A stretch of DNA of 64,000 bases from Ridgeia piscesae (GCA_025642075.2 JAODUO010000188.1:425001-489000), one strand, 5' to 3'. Counted from the first letter of the stretch, positions 1 through 10,735 are shown. Translations and numbers: made by a program. The notes: generated by a model from the letters alone, not told the origin.

Positions 1-784
1 TTGAGTTACAATAAAGTATGTGTACGCGGTTGAAGAACACTTTAGACGGACGTAGACACCCTAAACATTTTAGACGGACGTAGACACCCTAAACAAAGGG
101 GCGAGGCGTGAATAACTAACTGTTTCTAGAATAAATCAAAACGTTCAAAAAGAATGTTGTTTAACAAAAAACGCTTAAATCCAGTGGCGTCGAAATGAAG
201 TTAATATTTGGGAGGGGTGAACTGTTGGCCTGGTGTCTCCGTCCGTTGTCAGATTCAGCCTGTCAGCGCGGCCTCCGTGTCTCGGTGTGTCCCCGAAGAC
301 GGCATCGGAAGACAGAGCCTGTTTAGTTGAACATCGATATTACGTTTTGATCACGGTGGTTTAATTCCGCCTCCTCCCAAATCAGCCGCCCGAGTCCCCC
401 GGTTTTGACAAGTATGGATTAAACATGCGCATGCACACGTACACACAGTACGATGCAGCTTATAAAGTTAACTACTTAGGCTGATTAGCAAGGCGTTTAT
501 TCAGGCTGTTTGTGCGTCTGCACGAAACGTTGTAGGACATAGCAGTCGATCTATAATACATGTCGTAACATGTAGCGGCTATGTTCCTGACTAAGAAACA
601 GCTGCTGACACCTGGCGGGCAATTGTGAATACTTATTAATAACAGCATAGTGTAGTGTTGGTGAATGGTTAAATTGTAAAGTAAAAAGAAATGGCTATGC
701 TATGCAAATATACGTTGCTGGTCGGTTGGTAACGAACACGTAATTAGCATACTTGTGAACCAACTTCTCCCTAAAGTTGTAAGT
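1..784. other. Unassigned left flank with one short direct repeat
   Basis: No convincing gene is visible. Two near-perfect 25-base direct repeats begin at 42 and 70 (core GACGGACGTAGACACCC), spaced 28 bases apart. The rest is AT-rich single-copy-looking sequence with stops in all frames. Confidence 0.5.
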
Positions 785-924
785 GCTAAAATGTGATACG
801 GTCAAGGCAATTTAGGTGATATAGTTACTGTCGTACGTAGATGTCTAGTAAACGTGTAATTTTATTACAAGATATACATTTGGGGAGTGCTTATATATCA
901 TTTACATTTAGTAAGTTAATTTGT

Positions 925-1075
925 GGGAAGCAGTGGTCGCGTGGTAGAGCGCCGTAATGTCTATCGAGGGGACGGTGGTTCAATCCCACCCGCCGCCGTT
1001 TCGAAACTTAGGCAATTTTGTTCACTCGACATTTGCCTGTGTCTTTCGGAAGACAAACTAATGGCCCCCAATCCC
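925..1075 (+). mobile_element. tRNA-derived SINE (5' head and start of body), copy A
   Basis: The sequence from 931 carries an A-box-like TGGTCGCGTGGTAGAGCG and, about 40 bases on, a B-box-like GGTTCAATCCC, the two internal RNA polymerase III promoter elements of a tRNA. The spacing and the untidy arms rule out a functional tRNA. It continues as CTTAGGCAATTT...CATTTGCCTGTGTC, which is repeated at 17130-17175 and, on the minus strand, at 34740-34810. That block resembles the central domain shared by Nin-DC/V-type SINEs; this is recalled, not searched. Confidence 0.75.
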
Positions 1076-1720
1076 GGAAAAAGATTATGATTGTGGGGAA
1101 CGGAGGACCAATAACTGGCTGCCTGATTCATAGAGTCACAAAGTACAGTGGGTTTCAAGATGATTGTGTCAGATTTTCTTTGCCAGTTCGTCCTACCCTT
1201 TCGCAAACAATTGTTATCGCTCAAATAGCATTAAGTTAGAAATTCTCCACTTCTGTCGCTGGCTGTAGGACCAGCAGATTTGACAGAGCAATGAAAATGT
1301 CACTATTCTCAATGTGCATGATGGATAATGGATATTAAGGATTCAAAATAGTAGTTGCCCAGTTACTAAACTAGTGTCAAATTGCATTTTTATTATTATT
1401 GTCTTGAATATGAATTCCATTTTCTATTGTGTTTTTTCTTCTCACTTTTTGGTTACTACGTTCTCTGTCAGCAGTCTCCAATTCCTCCCATCTATCAATC
1501 TTTTTCATTCTTCTCCCACTCTTTCTAGTTCACTTAATGCAATCCCCATCGCAATTTCGATCTTCCTCGCCTCCATTTCCCCTCCACTTTCTGGGCATCT
1601 GATCTCTGCCAGTTTTCCACTCTCATTTCATCCATTTTCTCTTATCAGCTCTCTCATCTCCCACTACTATTCTTACTTACTATTCTTCTTGTTCTGTTAG
1701 TGCCATCGTCTCTAGTCCAT
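1075..1720 (-). mobile_element. LINE 3' end in antisense (relic), copy A
   Basis: Read on the minus strand, about 1700-1440 translates in broken frames to the end of a non-LTR retrotransposon polyprotein: a VEGKWRRGRSKLRW-type basic motif, then a segment ending TENVV. The same family lies in plus orientation at 27095-27600, where the motif is EGKYKRGRPKLR. The stretch 1075-1440 corresponds to the 3' untranslated tail seen in the other copies. Frameshifts and stops make it non-functional. Confidence 0.65.
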
Positions 1721-2269
1721 TCATGTATGCCGGAGTAACACACGAGCTGAGCACATTTCCTCTACGTTTACGTGATATGCGACTATCTCCCATCACCCCT
1801 TCGACTGTCATCCAAGCGTTTGCCCTGGGAAAATGCCAGTTCCTGTCGTTAATGTATCAATTGTAATTCACAATGTTACATGTTGTGAAGTTACTGGTTG
1901 AACGACAGATCATCTATGTTAAGGTAGGGATGTTTAATTATTGGTTCATCGGAGCAAGTGACTACATATTGGTATTTGTCATAATTTTAGTCAGTAGGTT
2001 TGGGAGAGTCGCGTGAGGAATGTTGTGGCCGGCTACAGGCTAATGTTATGTAGGAGCTTTGGGTTCGCGTCTCTTGAATAATGTGTCTTTTCTCTCTTAC
2101 TTTCTAACTTTGACGCCTCCTGTGAATGGTTTTCCTGAACTGTCAGCTACATTGGTCAGTGAATTTGGTTGTCATGTCGGTGTTCATTATTTATTTAGTT
2201 GTTGGGTGCCCCTTCCAATTCAAAATTCTGGATACGCGACTGTAAGCCACTGCAATTGGACGATACATT
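1721..2269. other. Unassigned sequence shared by both duplication copies
   Basis: Aligns with about 17850-18370 of copy B. No open frame is conserved between the two copies, so it is probably non-coding or old repeat sequence. Confidence 0.5.
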
Positions 2270-2575
2270 TTATATAACGAATATATGTGGGACAAGTTGT
2301 GACATCCCTGATATGCTCGAAGGCACCTTCATTGGTAATTGTCAAGAAAAATAAATTGTTATGGTTTGGGCAATTATGACGACACCCTGGTGGGGAGACG
2401 CCGCCGTGCACGTCAGAGGGAGAGTTGATAAACATCTTGAAATGGACGGCCCTTTCCATGCCGGAGATTCACAGCACAGCTGCCGACATACAGGAATGGA
2501 AGTATTACGAGATGCCTTATATAAGGAAGTGATATATCACTAAGTTATTTAGAATTATGTGTTAATAATCGAATA
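2270..2575 (+). mobile_element. Second LINE 3' end (relic), copy A
   Basis: Translation across shifting frames gives INILKWTALSMPEIHSTAAD followed by QEWKYYE. This matches the common C-terminal signature of LINE polyproteins (WxDNIKxWTGxSxxEI...AxDRxxWR). The stop is followed by an AATAAATCAATAAAAC-type A-rich tail. The paralogous copy is at 18375-18660. Only the last part of the element remains. Confidence 0.6.
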
Positions 2576-2944
2576 AATCAATAAAACTAATCACATTTCA
2601 TGTTGATATAAATATTTTGAACAAGTCAACATATATCAATCCAATGTCGTGGAATGGTAGGCTCCAATGTTTAGATAAATGACGTTTATTGTTGATTATA
2701 TACAACGCTGTTAATTCAAGAATGGACACATTAAATCATGGAGCTGTCAATATTGTAATTTATACTTTGGCTGATTCTGAAAGCGCCTGTCTGTTTGCAT
2801 CTTTCTTAACCTACAATAAAGACCACACTTAAATGTGCCATGCAGACGGTGTCCATGATTAAATGACGGGAAGTTCACTACATTTGCCGTGATGTGTCCA
2901 CATAAAATACCTAGAGGTGGACATCACAGCACAAGCCGTCTCCA
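2576..2944. other. AT-rich sequence downstream of the zinc-finger array
   Basis: Shared with 18661-19030 of copy B. It contains AATAAA in both orientations (for example ACAATAAAGACC near 2813) but no coding frame. For the minus-strand zinc-finger gene this is the 3' flank and may hold its polyadenylation signal. Confidence 0.4.
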
Positions 2945-3218
2945 CCAGCAACACACTTAGAATTGTGCACCACTGGTATCACATTTTAGGGTCTCTACCC
3001 AGTGGGGATACGGACATGCATTTTCAAAGAACCCCTTTCTGAGAACTTTGCACCAAAGGTATCACATCTGTAGGGTTTCTCTCCACTGTGTCTTCAAAGT
3101 AACTTTTTGCGGGAACTGTCATCCACATGTATCACATTTGTTTCTCCACAGTGTGGACACAGACATGTATCTTCAAATTACTTCTTTGTGAGAATTGTGC
3201 ACCACAGGTATCACATTT
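2945..3218 (-). pseudogene. Decayed C2H2 fingers downstream of the premature stop, copy A
   Basis: On the minus strand the finger framework (H-TGEKP-YKCDTCGAQFS) continues past the stop at 3219, but it is broken by base changes and short deletions. The stop is a TAC to TAG change in the Tyr of a YKC motif. About three finger remnants can be followed to near 2950, where the match to the end of the copy B array (19030-19100) also stops. The ancestral protein was therefore probably two to three fingers longer. Confidence 0.7.
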
Positions 3219-4481
3219 CTAGGGTTTCTCCCCAGTGTGGATACGGATATGTCTCTTTAAATTATCATTTTTTGAGAATTGTGCACCACATGTATCACAT
3301 TTGTAAGGTTTCTCCCCGGTGTGGATACGGACATGTGTCTTCAAATGACCTCTTTCTGAGAATTGTGCACCACAGGTATCACATTTGTAGGGTTTCTCCC
3401 CAGTGTGGATACGGACATGCGTCTTCAAATCACCACTTCGTGAGAACTGTGCTCCACAGGTATCACATTTATAGGGTTTCTCCCCAGTGTGGATACGGAC
3501 ATGTGTCTTCAAATGACCTCTTACTGAGAATTGTGCACCACAGGTATCACATTTGTAGGGTTTCTCCCCAGTGTGGATACGGACATGGTTCTTCAAATAA
3601 CCTCTTTCTGAGAATTGTGCACCACAGGTATCACATTTGTAGGGTTTCTCCCCAGTGTGGATACGGATATGTTCTTTCAAACTATCACTTCGTGAGAACT
3701 GTGCTTCACAGGTATCACATTTATAGGGTTTCTCCCCAGTGTGGATACGGACATGTGTCTTCAAATGACCTCTTACTGAGAATTGTGCTCCACAGGTATC
3801 ACATGTGTAGGGTTTCTCCCCAGTGTGGCTACGAATGTGTATATTCAAATGACCATTTTGTGAGAACTGTGCTCCACAGGTATCACATGTGTAGGGTTTC
3901 TCCCCAGTGTGGCTACGAATGTGTATATTCAAATGACCATTTTGTGAGAATTGTGCACCACATGTATCACATTTGTAGGGTTTCTCCCTTGTGTGGATAC
4001 GGGTATGTCTTTTCAAATTACCACTTCGTGAGAACTGTGCTCCACAGATATCACATTTGTAGGGTTTCTCCCTTGTGTGGATACGGATATGTTCTTTCAA
4101 ACTACCACTTTGTGAGAACTGTGCTCCACAGGTATCACATTTATAGGGTTTTTCCCCAGTGTGGATACGGACATGCGACTTCAAATGACCTCTTACTGAG
4201 AATTGTGCTCCACAGGTATCACATTTGTAGAGTTTCTCCCCAGTGTGGATACGAATATGTTCTTTCAAACTACCACTTTGTGAGAACTGTGCTCCACAGG
4301 TATCACATTTATCGGGTTTCTCCCCAGTGTGAGTGCGTATATGTATTATCAGTTTACTCTTATTTACACAATATATCTCACAAGTGTTGCATTTAAATTG
4401 TTCCTTATTTGCTCGAGTGCACACATTGATATCCATGCTGAGAGAAGTGGTTACTTCAGCATTAACATTTACAGTGTCTTC
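3219..4481 (-). CDS. C2H2 zinc-finger protein, 14 tandem fingers (main exon), copy A
   Basis: A candidate sequence-specific DNA-binding nuclear protein. From the Met at 4436 the frame runs 405 residues. Finger 1 is atypical (CNTCEIYCVNKSKLIIHIRTH). Thirteen near-identical 28-residue fingers of the type YKCDTCGAQFS-x7-H-x3-H joined by TGEKP or TREKP linkers follow. All 14 keep both Cys and both His. The framework is almost constant; most variation falls at helix positions -1, 3 and 6, the usual base-contact positions. The frame stays open 45 bases upstream of the Met to a good splice acceptor (CTACACTACAG before 4481) and meets a TGA beyond it, so this is probably the last exon and the true start lies in an unseen upstream exon. 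No KRAB, BTB, SCAN or SET domain was seen. A TAG at 3219 ends it ahead of decayed fingers. Confidence 0.8.
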   Translation of the reverse strand, partial: EDTVNVNAEVTTSLSMDINVCTRANKEQFKCNTCEIYCVNKSKLIIHIRTHTGEKPDKCDTCGAQFSQSGSLKEHIRIHTGEKLYKCDTCGAQFSVRGHLKSHVRIHTGEKPYKCDTCGAQFSQSGSLKEHIRIHTREKPYKCDICGAQFSRSGNLKRHTRIHTREKPYKCDTCGAQFSQNGHLNIHIRSHTGEKPYTCDTCGAQFSQNGHLNIHIRSHTGEKPYTCDTCGAQFSVRGHLKTHVRIHTGEKPYKCDTCEAQFSRSDSLKEHIRIHTGEKPYKCDTCGAQFSERGYLKNHVRIHTGEKPYKCDTCGAQFSVRGHLKTHVRIHTGEKPYKCDTCGAQFSRSGDLKTHVRIHTGEKPYKCDTCGAQFSERGHLKTHVRIHTGEKPYKCDTCGAQFSKNDNLKRHIRIHTGEKP

Positions 4482-4519
4482 CTGTAGTGTAGGAGTAAAT
4501 GATCAGTCTCTGTGAACGC

Positions 4520-4830
4520 TGCAGTTGAACTGTCACGCTTGAATGGTGTCCCCACTTTGAGGAGTTGATGTGACACTCGCATGATGTCCCGACCACGGGG
4601 AGTAGATGTCACACTGGAATGGTGTCACTATTACGGGGAGTTCACGTCAAACTCAAATAGTAAGTTGATGTCACACTCGAATGCTGTCCCCACCACAGAG
4701 GTGTTGGTAGCACACTCAAATGGCGTACCGACCACGGAGGAGTTGATGTCACTCTTGAATGGTGTACCCACCAGAGGGGACTTGATGACACACTGGATGG
4801 TGTCGCTTCCGGAGTTGACGTCACAAAGGT
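4520..4830. repeat. 39-bp minisatellite upstream of the zinc-finger exon, copy A
   Basis: About seven imperfect copies of a 38-39-bp unit (GATGTCACACTCGAATGGTG-TCCCCACCACGGAGGAGTT). Unit starts are near 4567, 4605, 4643, 4667 (after a truncated unit), 4706, 4745 and 4784. At 39 bp the unit is 13 codons, and on the zinc-finger strand it reads as a repeated VGTPFECDINSSV-type peptide from 4861 to a double stop near 4631. It lies directly upstream of the putative acceptor and could be intron, 5' UTR or decayed coding sequence. Confidence 0.8.
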
Positions 4831-5044
4831 CAGCAGCAGAACTTGATAGTGTCGTTGTCAATGAACGACAGCAGGAAGCCTGATCACTTCATTGTTGACA
4901 CTTCTGACATCGACAAGCATTCATATTAAAATCATTGTCCTGAAACAAACAAAAATTATAATGTAGAAGCTGCTGATGTACATTATCTGGTGACATTTAG
5001 AGGACATTTATTGACACAAACAGACATATACAGGACACTTACTG

Positions 5045-5230
5045 AGCGCAGTGTCTCAGTGGTACAGTTCGGAATCTCGACTATGAGAACCCGGGTTCGA
5101 ATCCTGTGCTGCGATGTTAAGACCTTGGGCAAGTTTTTTCACTCTACATTGCTCCAGTTCACTCAGCTGTATAAATGAGTATCTGGCTATAGACTAATGA
5201 CATATCACATTGGTGCCTTCACCCCAAGGG
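5045..5230 (+). mobile_element. tRNA-derived SINE with Nin-DC-like core, 5' part
   Basis: Begins with tRNA-like boxes (TCAGTGGTACAG, then GGGTTCGAATCC at about 5094-5105). It continues with CTTGGGCAAG...CACTCTACATTGCTCCAGTTCACTCAGCTGTA-type sequence, which I recognise as close to the conserved Nin-DC SINE core known from cnidarians, molluscs and deuterostomes. The SINE is split at 5230 by the hAT-like element and resumes at 6467. Confidence 0.75.
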
Positions 5231-6466
5231 TAGGCTGGGGTCAATAAAAAAGAACTGGTATTGATCAATTGACTTCCAATTTAATTCCAGAATTGGAATT
5301 GAAAGATTTTGAATTGAACTGGAATTGTAAAAATAACAAGGTTTTACAAATCAGGAGATATTTCCATACTTTTTTATTAGTAGTAATTATTTATATCACT
5401 TATTTATTATGGTTGTTTTAGTATGTTAAATTTGTCATTTCTGTCAATGTCTGTCATGTGTATGTCAAGGACCGCAATGGAAATAAGTGCGTGCACTTTG
5501 TGTGTTATCCGAATATTGAAATGTACCTTGTATTGATATATTATGCATATGTGTACAATGTTTTACATTTTATATTAAATAAATAAATCAATCAATCAAA
5601 AAGGAATTGAGCATCTGAAAGAGTTGTGATGCTGTGCAGGATAGTTTACAGACAGACAGTCGGGTGTACTGTTGTTCAGGAAATGGTGTTTAATGACCAA
5701 CAAAAGTTGGACAATGAAGCTGCTGCAATTACTCCATGGATGAAACTGATGAACGGGGATTCAATTGGGCATATCATACCACCTTGTGCGAATGAGTCCT
5801 GGCTGTGGAATGCTTCAAAAAACCATTGAAGTTGCCCAGATAACAACCACACTTTCCCTTTACCATAAGTGAAGCCAGGATATCTCCTAACAGTCCAAAG
5901 TGTAACAAGTTAAAGTCCAAAGATTACCAGTGCAAACATAAGCCCAGTGAAGAGTGACAACACTTGTAGATTATAACCAGAATGTGACAACCATCATTAA
6001 TTTTATATAAATGTTGTAAGAATAAAATATGTAATTATATTTTACCAAGCCAGTAGCCACTCATTGGTGTTATATGTTCTTCCTAGCTACTCAGTCAGTT
6101 TGTATTTTGGGTTAATTGTTTATCCTATTTCTGCACGCTACATGTCAGTGAGTCAAAACTATTTTAATGTGCTGATCTAGTGTTTCAACAAAGGTATTTT
6201 ATTACCTTATTTCCTGTAACTTTTTCCTAGCTGAAATAGAGATTATATAATTATATACCGGGTAAGCATAGCAAAACACAACATGCTATCTCACCCCTCT
6301 ATACATTAATCGTATGATTTTATGGTTAACTTTTGTTATGTGAATTGGAGCGGGAATTGGAATTGAATGATTTTACATGGAATTGGAAAGAAAACTTAAT
6401 TGAATAGAAAGAATTGCAATGAATTGGAGTGGGAATTTGGTTTGAATGGAATTGACCCCAGCCCTG
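5231..6466. mobile_element. Non-autonomous hAT-like DNA transposon inside the SINE
   Basis: Left end TAGGCTGGGGTCAAT and right end ATTGACCCCAGCCCTG form terminal inverted repeats of the hAT type (CAGGGCTGG-like). Just outside lie CCCAAGGG (5223-5230) and CCCAAAGG (6467-6474), an 8-bp target duplication with one change, as expected for hAT. Subterminal sequence is full of GGAATTG/CAATTCC words in both orientations near each end. The 1.24-kb interior has no transposase frame; the longest open frame (5626-5829, 67 residues) matches nothing I know. Confidence 0.75.
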
Positions 6467-6545
6467 CCCAAAGGTGGAGTCACACTCAGCTTACAGACTC
6501 AATTAAAGTTCTATGGACGGCTCGGTCTACATATATTGTGGCTTT
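6467..6545 (+). mobile_element. 3' remainder of the split SINE
   Basis: Continues the SINE body after the hAT-like insertion (CCCAAAGGTGGAGTC onward). The end is not sharply defined. Confidence 0.45.
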
Positions 6546-7529
6546 GCATTGAAAGTAGCAGCATAGACGTGTATTTTGGTAGGTTTAATATAAAAGAATA
6601 GATTTCATGAAACCTTGACTCAGTTGAGTTTAAAACAATTCTTTTTCTGATAAATATAATAATTGGTAACCAGATTACTGGTTTAAATTAGTTTAGTACA
6701 ACATTAGTCCTAGTCAATTATAACATGCCTACCCCCGGTAAATAAAAATAAATGCAAACTGAGACGTAGCATGTATGAAAGAAAAATTATGAGTGTATTT
6801 TTCTACATAATCTTAACTGTTAATTATATTAAAATATTCTGTCTCAGGTTAAACATTAACAAACAAACTGAGTTAACTCTGAAAAAATATGGGCACAAAT
6901 ATCACTGAAACATAAAGCCACACTTTACCCTTGGATGAACTAGAAAAGGTGCTAAACATACAACTTCACAAGAATTAAAAATACAACATACATAACTATT
7001 AAGCCCGAAATCTGTTGATTAAAATACATTATTTTGTGTACCAACAACGATTATTAAAAAACATTGTATTTAAAAAATCTAATGTTATTGATATCTGTAA
7101 TTTATATTTATTTTGAAAAAAACATTTTCCAATTACATGTATACCACTATCAAAATGTTATGATTAATATATATATATTAATCATAATTATATATATATA
7201 TATTACTATTCATTTACATATACAGTATAATTATACTCAATAGGTGTATATACACAGAACAAAATTATGTTTCAATACAACTAACAGTACTGCCACAGTT
7301 TGCAAAACAAGTAAATTTTATCAAATTGCTAAATAAAAAATATTTGAATTGAAATTTGTACAGGGCCTATACAATATAACTTGCCAAATTTAAAACATCC
7401 CATGACATGGGAATGTTTGTTATTAAACTAAACTCTAAGGAATAAATTAATTTAATTAGCAAGCATAGTTCTAACTTCTATGTCGCACTAAGTCACCTAG
7501 CAGACAAGTGTAATACTAATAGGTCTCGA
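6546..7529. other. AT-rich unassigned sequence with an AT palindrome
   Basis: No gene is seen. At about 7160-7205, alternating TA runs with ATTAATCATAATTA form a self-complementary stretch, a low-complexity palindrome. Confidence 0.5.
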
Positions 7530-7800
7530 AAATGAGGCTGAGGCAGTGACGCATTTTACCACATATTTAAAAGATAGGACTTTATTTTGTTTTTGGTTGT
7601 AATAATCGGACTGTCGCCAAATTTGCCGGGAATTGCAGGTAAGAATAATAATGGAAATCATGCATTTAAATCGAATTTTATGGTGATTGCCATGGCATTG
7701 GCGCCTACTTCACTTGTGTTTTCCAATGTCGACAAGTAATAAAGAATGCAACTTTTGCACAGTACACACTGTTTTGGGGCAAATGCATACATGTATCACC
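7530..7800. repeat. Dispersed repeat, copy 1
   Basis: Matches 35985-36312 over its whole length. Anchors include AAAATGAGGCTG at the start, TTGTAATAATCG, GGTGATTGCCATGGCATT versus GGTGGTTGCCATGGCATT, and GGGGCAAATGCATACATGT at the end. No tRNA boxes, terminal inverted repeats or coding frame were recognised, so its class is unknown. Confidence 0.7.
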
Positions 7801-8034
7801 CATCATAATAGCTGATTAACTATGCATGATTTCTGTGATCATTTTTACCTAGAAAGTGTGGCATTGCTTCTACCAGTACTTGTAATTATCTGTCGGAAAA
7901 TACAATTTGGGGGACAGACATGATATGAGATACATTGAAATGTATTTAAATACAAATAGTCCTTAAGGATTCAAATAAAAATACTTTTTAAATGCAAAAG
8001 TATTAAAAATACAAATAGGTTGGAAAGTGTATAG

Positions 8035-8274
8035 GTAATAGTAAAGCAAGTCATATATCGAGACATCTACTTTATAGGCATTATTAGTGATCTGCTCATA
8101 CAAAGACAGGCAGACCAGTGCCAAGGTATTGTTATTGTTAACTACATCACAGAGACAACTGACTCAGGTACAGGCCATGATCAGTTGTTTGCTAAGTTAC
8201 ACCAGGAGGTCCATGATAAAATGTATAAGTTGCCCTCAGAAGAGACAATGCTAATGACTGCTGGGATCTTTTGA
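8035..8274 (+). pseudogene. Open-frame fragment of unknown origin
   Basis: An open frame of 79 codons without an initiating Met runs between stops at 8032 and 8272 in otherwise stop-rich AT sequence. It includes SDLLIQRQADQCQGIVIVNY and HDQLFAKLHQEVHDKMYKLP. The composition looks protein-like, but I do not recognise the family. It lies in a part of copy A absent from copy B. It could be a captured exon, a transposon fragment or chance. Confidence 0.3.
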
Positions 8275-8344
8275 GGAAGTGTGACAGCTCAACTAGAAAA
8301 ACAGCCTGGAAGCCAGCATAGCCTGGTGCCAGTTTCCAGCCTGA

Positions 8345-9005
8345 CTAAATTGCAAAGGGGATATTGACCTAATCAGAGCCATGGACACCTGATGTCAAAT
8401 GTCTTCTTCAATAATTACCGGGGTAGTACTATTGTGGGAGACTATTAAAATTGCAGTCAATGGATATTTTAAAGGTTGAAAACAATTGGTTTGTTGAAAG
8501 GAGATTTGCAGTGAAGAAATTAACCAGTTTAATGTATTTGGAAAAGTATTTGAAAATATTTGAAAAGTCAAAGGCAATTTATTTCGATATAATTACGATT
8601 AATTCGAACTTACGTAGCCTCGATTACCCAGGCTCCATGAGGTGGCAGCATGTAGAGCCCCTCACTACTGCCTGGGGAAATTATGCTCTGCAATTGTGAC
8701 TGCCAGTTGGGAAAAGACTGGGTTATGCATTTTAATTCAACAAAGTGCAATATAATGCGAACTGCCAGAACTTAACCAGATCACATTCACTTGGCAATCA
8801 TATACTAAAACAAGTTCACAAGCAAACATCTCCCAAACTTGTAACACAAACAATGGCTCTCTATCTTTATTAAGAATAAATCTAAATTCTTGTCTATGTC
8901 ACACATAAAGAGCTCATGTCACTCTCGTCAGACCCATTATTGAATACAGCTGCACAGCAGGGGACCCACACATCTAAAAAGATATAAACCCACTTGAGAA
9001 AATAG
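8345..9005. repeat. AT-rich block shared with copy B
   Basis: Matches 20728-21030 and then 23830-24235 of copy B, where the two halves are separated by a LINE. No coding frame is shared by both copies. Confidence 0.8.
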
Positions 9006-9140
9006 AAAGAGCTGCATGCTTTGTAAACAACGATTTTAATCACTTAGCGTAACAAATACAGTCAAATAATTAAGTCGGTCGAATCTTGAGGAGAGGAGGA
9101 AGAACCTTCGTTTATTGCTCATGTTCAAAATCGTTTAGTT

Positions 9141-9604
9141 ATCGTAGCGGTCCTGCTAGACAACGGGGGAGGTACCAACTAGAACTACAATAGCCACTAG
9201 CTGCTTAATCTTATTCTTTATTATATCCAGAGTACACACAATAACTCGCATGACAATGCCTGTCCAGCCCAGCCTCACCTCCCAGCCCAAGCCAGAGGGA
9301 AACCCTCCAGCTGCACACCCTTCACTCTGTGTGCACCTGACAACTCTCTCCCTCTCCTCCGTGAGATTCCCTATATAAAAACTGGCTCTCACTACACATA
9401 ATTTAAACCAGCCAATGGCTATCTGTAATCTTCCCGCCAACTAGTGACCAGCCACCCCCCAAACCACTAATGACCAATACAATCAACTTTGTAATCTCCT
9501 GCCAGGGGAGTAGAAGTCCCAGCTGTAGCTGACACTGTCATCTGTACTTTAATTAGTATATATTCATTAATATATATAATAACTTATAATGAACCCTACC
9601 ATAT
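9141..9604 (-). repeat. 3' LTR of the remnant
   Basis: About 464 bases. On the minus strand it starts TGATATGGTAGGG and ends GCTACGAT. CTATATAAAA near 9370 reads as a TATA-like box only on the plus strand, so promoter assignment is uncertain. Confidence 0.6.
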
Positions 9605-10309
9605 CATCTCCTCCACCACAAAAGTTTGTCCTCGAACTTGAATAGAATAGAATATAATTACTACATGGTTATGACTGAAGCGAGGAGTTTAAATAAACTT
9701 GTTCTTTGCTGGTGGTAAAGTTCATCTTTAACACAGTTCATTATACAGGTGGTGATGCAGCATAAAGAGAATTCATTTGTCCATTTGGCCATGTATATAT
9801 AAATTATTATAATAATAATTCAGCATAACTGAGGAATACATTAAGGAATAGTCATAAGCGATAGATCATAACATTAGAAATCAGCACTGGTCATGCATGT
9901 AAAATATATAGTTATCAGAAGCAGAGCTTTAAACAGCTGACAGCCCGGTTTTTGCCTCTATTAGATAACATCTGCATTTTGCGGGTACTTTCCCTGACCC
10001 CTGTATCTATGCCATTTCCTTCTCTCCATAAGTTCATCTTTACATCATGCCACATGTACTTCAGAATAACAGTTCTGAACAAGCCTCATTTCCACAACTC
10101 AATACGATTCCTTATGACATCTCTATTTCATTTTCATACATTATTTACTACACCATATTTCCATACAATCATACCAATATTTTTGTTCTTTCTCTTTTCT
10201 TTATCTATTCATAACATTACTGGCCGGACAATTCTCTAGATATAAATTTTAAGGCTGCATCACCTACCTCAGGTCCATCAGTAATGTTCTGAAAGCATCC
10301 ATATTGTTC

Positions 10310-10545
10310 TCAGCCTCTGTAAGTCTTCTCACACTGATCACATCTCGCACGGCATCGCTTTCTCGTGGCATCACCTCTCGCACTGCATCATCTTTCGTAT
10401 GGCATCATCTTTCGCATGGCCATCACCTCTCGTACGGCCATCACCTCTCTCGTACGGCATCACATCTCGCATGGCCATCACATCTCTCGTATGGCATCAC
10501 ATCTCGTATGGCCATCGTACGGCATCACCTCTCACAAATATTGGC
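10310..10545. repeat. Short tandem repeats inside the LTR element
   Basis: Around a dozen imperfect units of about 18-22 bases built on CATCACCTCTCGTACGGC and CATCACATCTCGCATGGC. Overlapping open frames here are by-products of the repeat. Confidence 0.75.
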
Positions 10546-10735
10546 ATTACTTTTGCCATCGTACCCACTGTTGCAGGCTGGGCTGGGGGTGAGCTGCAGT
10601 TCGGCTGGCTGGACTGCACGTCAGTTCAAAAATACTCTGGATAAATGTAGAATTTTGAGAAAAAAAATATCTACTACTAGGCTACTACTACTAGTTAGGC
10701 TACTACCCGGATTCTCCACCAATTTATCGTAGCGG

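Noticed and set aside
931..1010. tRNA gene
   Set aside because: A and B boxes are present but the arms do not pair properly, and the unit recurs with a common tail, so it is a SINE head.
3107..4396. 429-codon plus-strand open frame across the zinc-finger array
   Set aside because: It is the antisense shadow of 84-bp finger repeats; the repeat length keeps it open. The minus strand has all zinc ligands and linkers.
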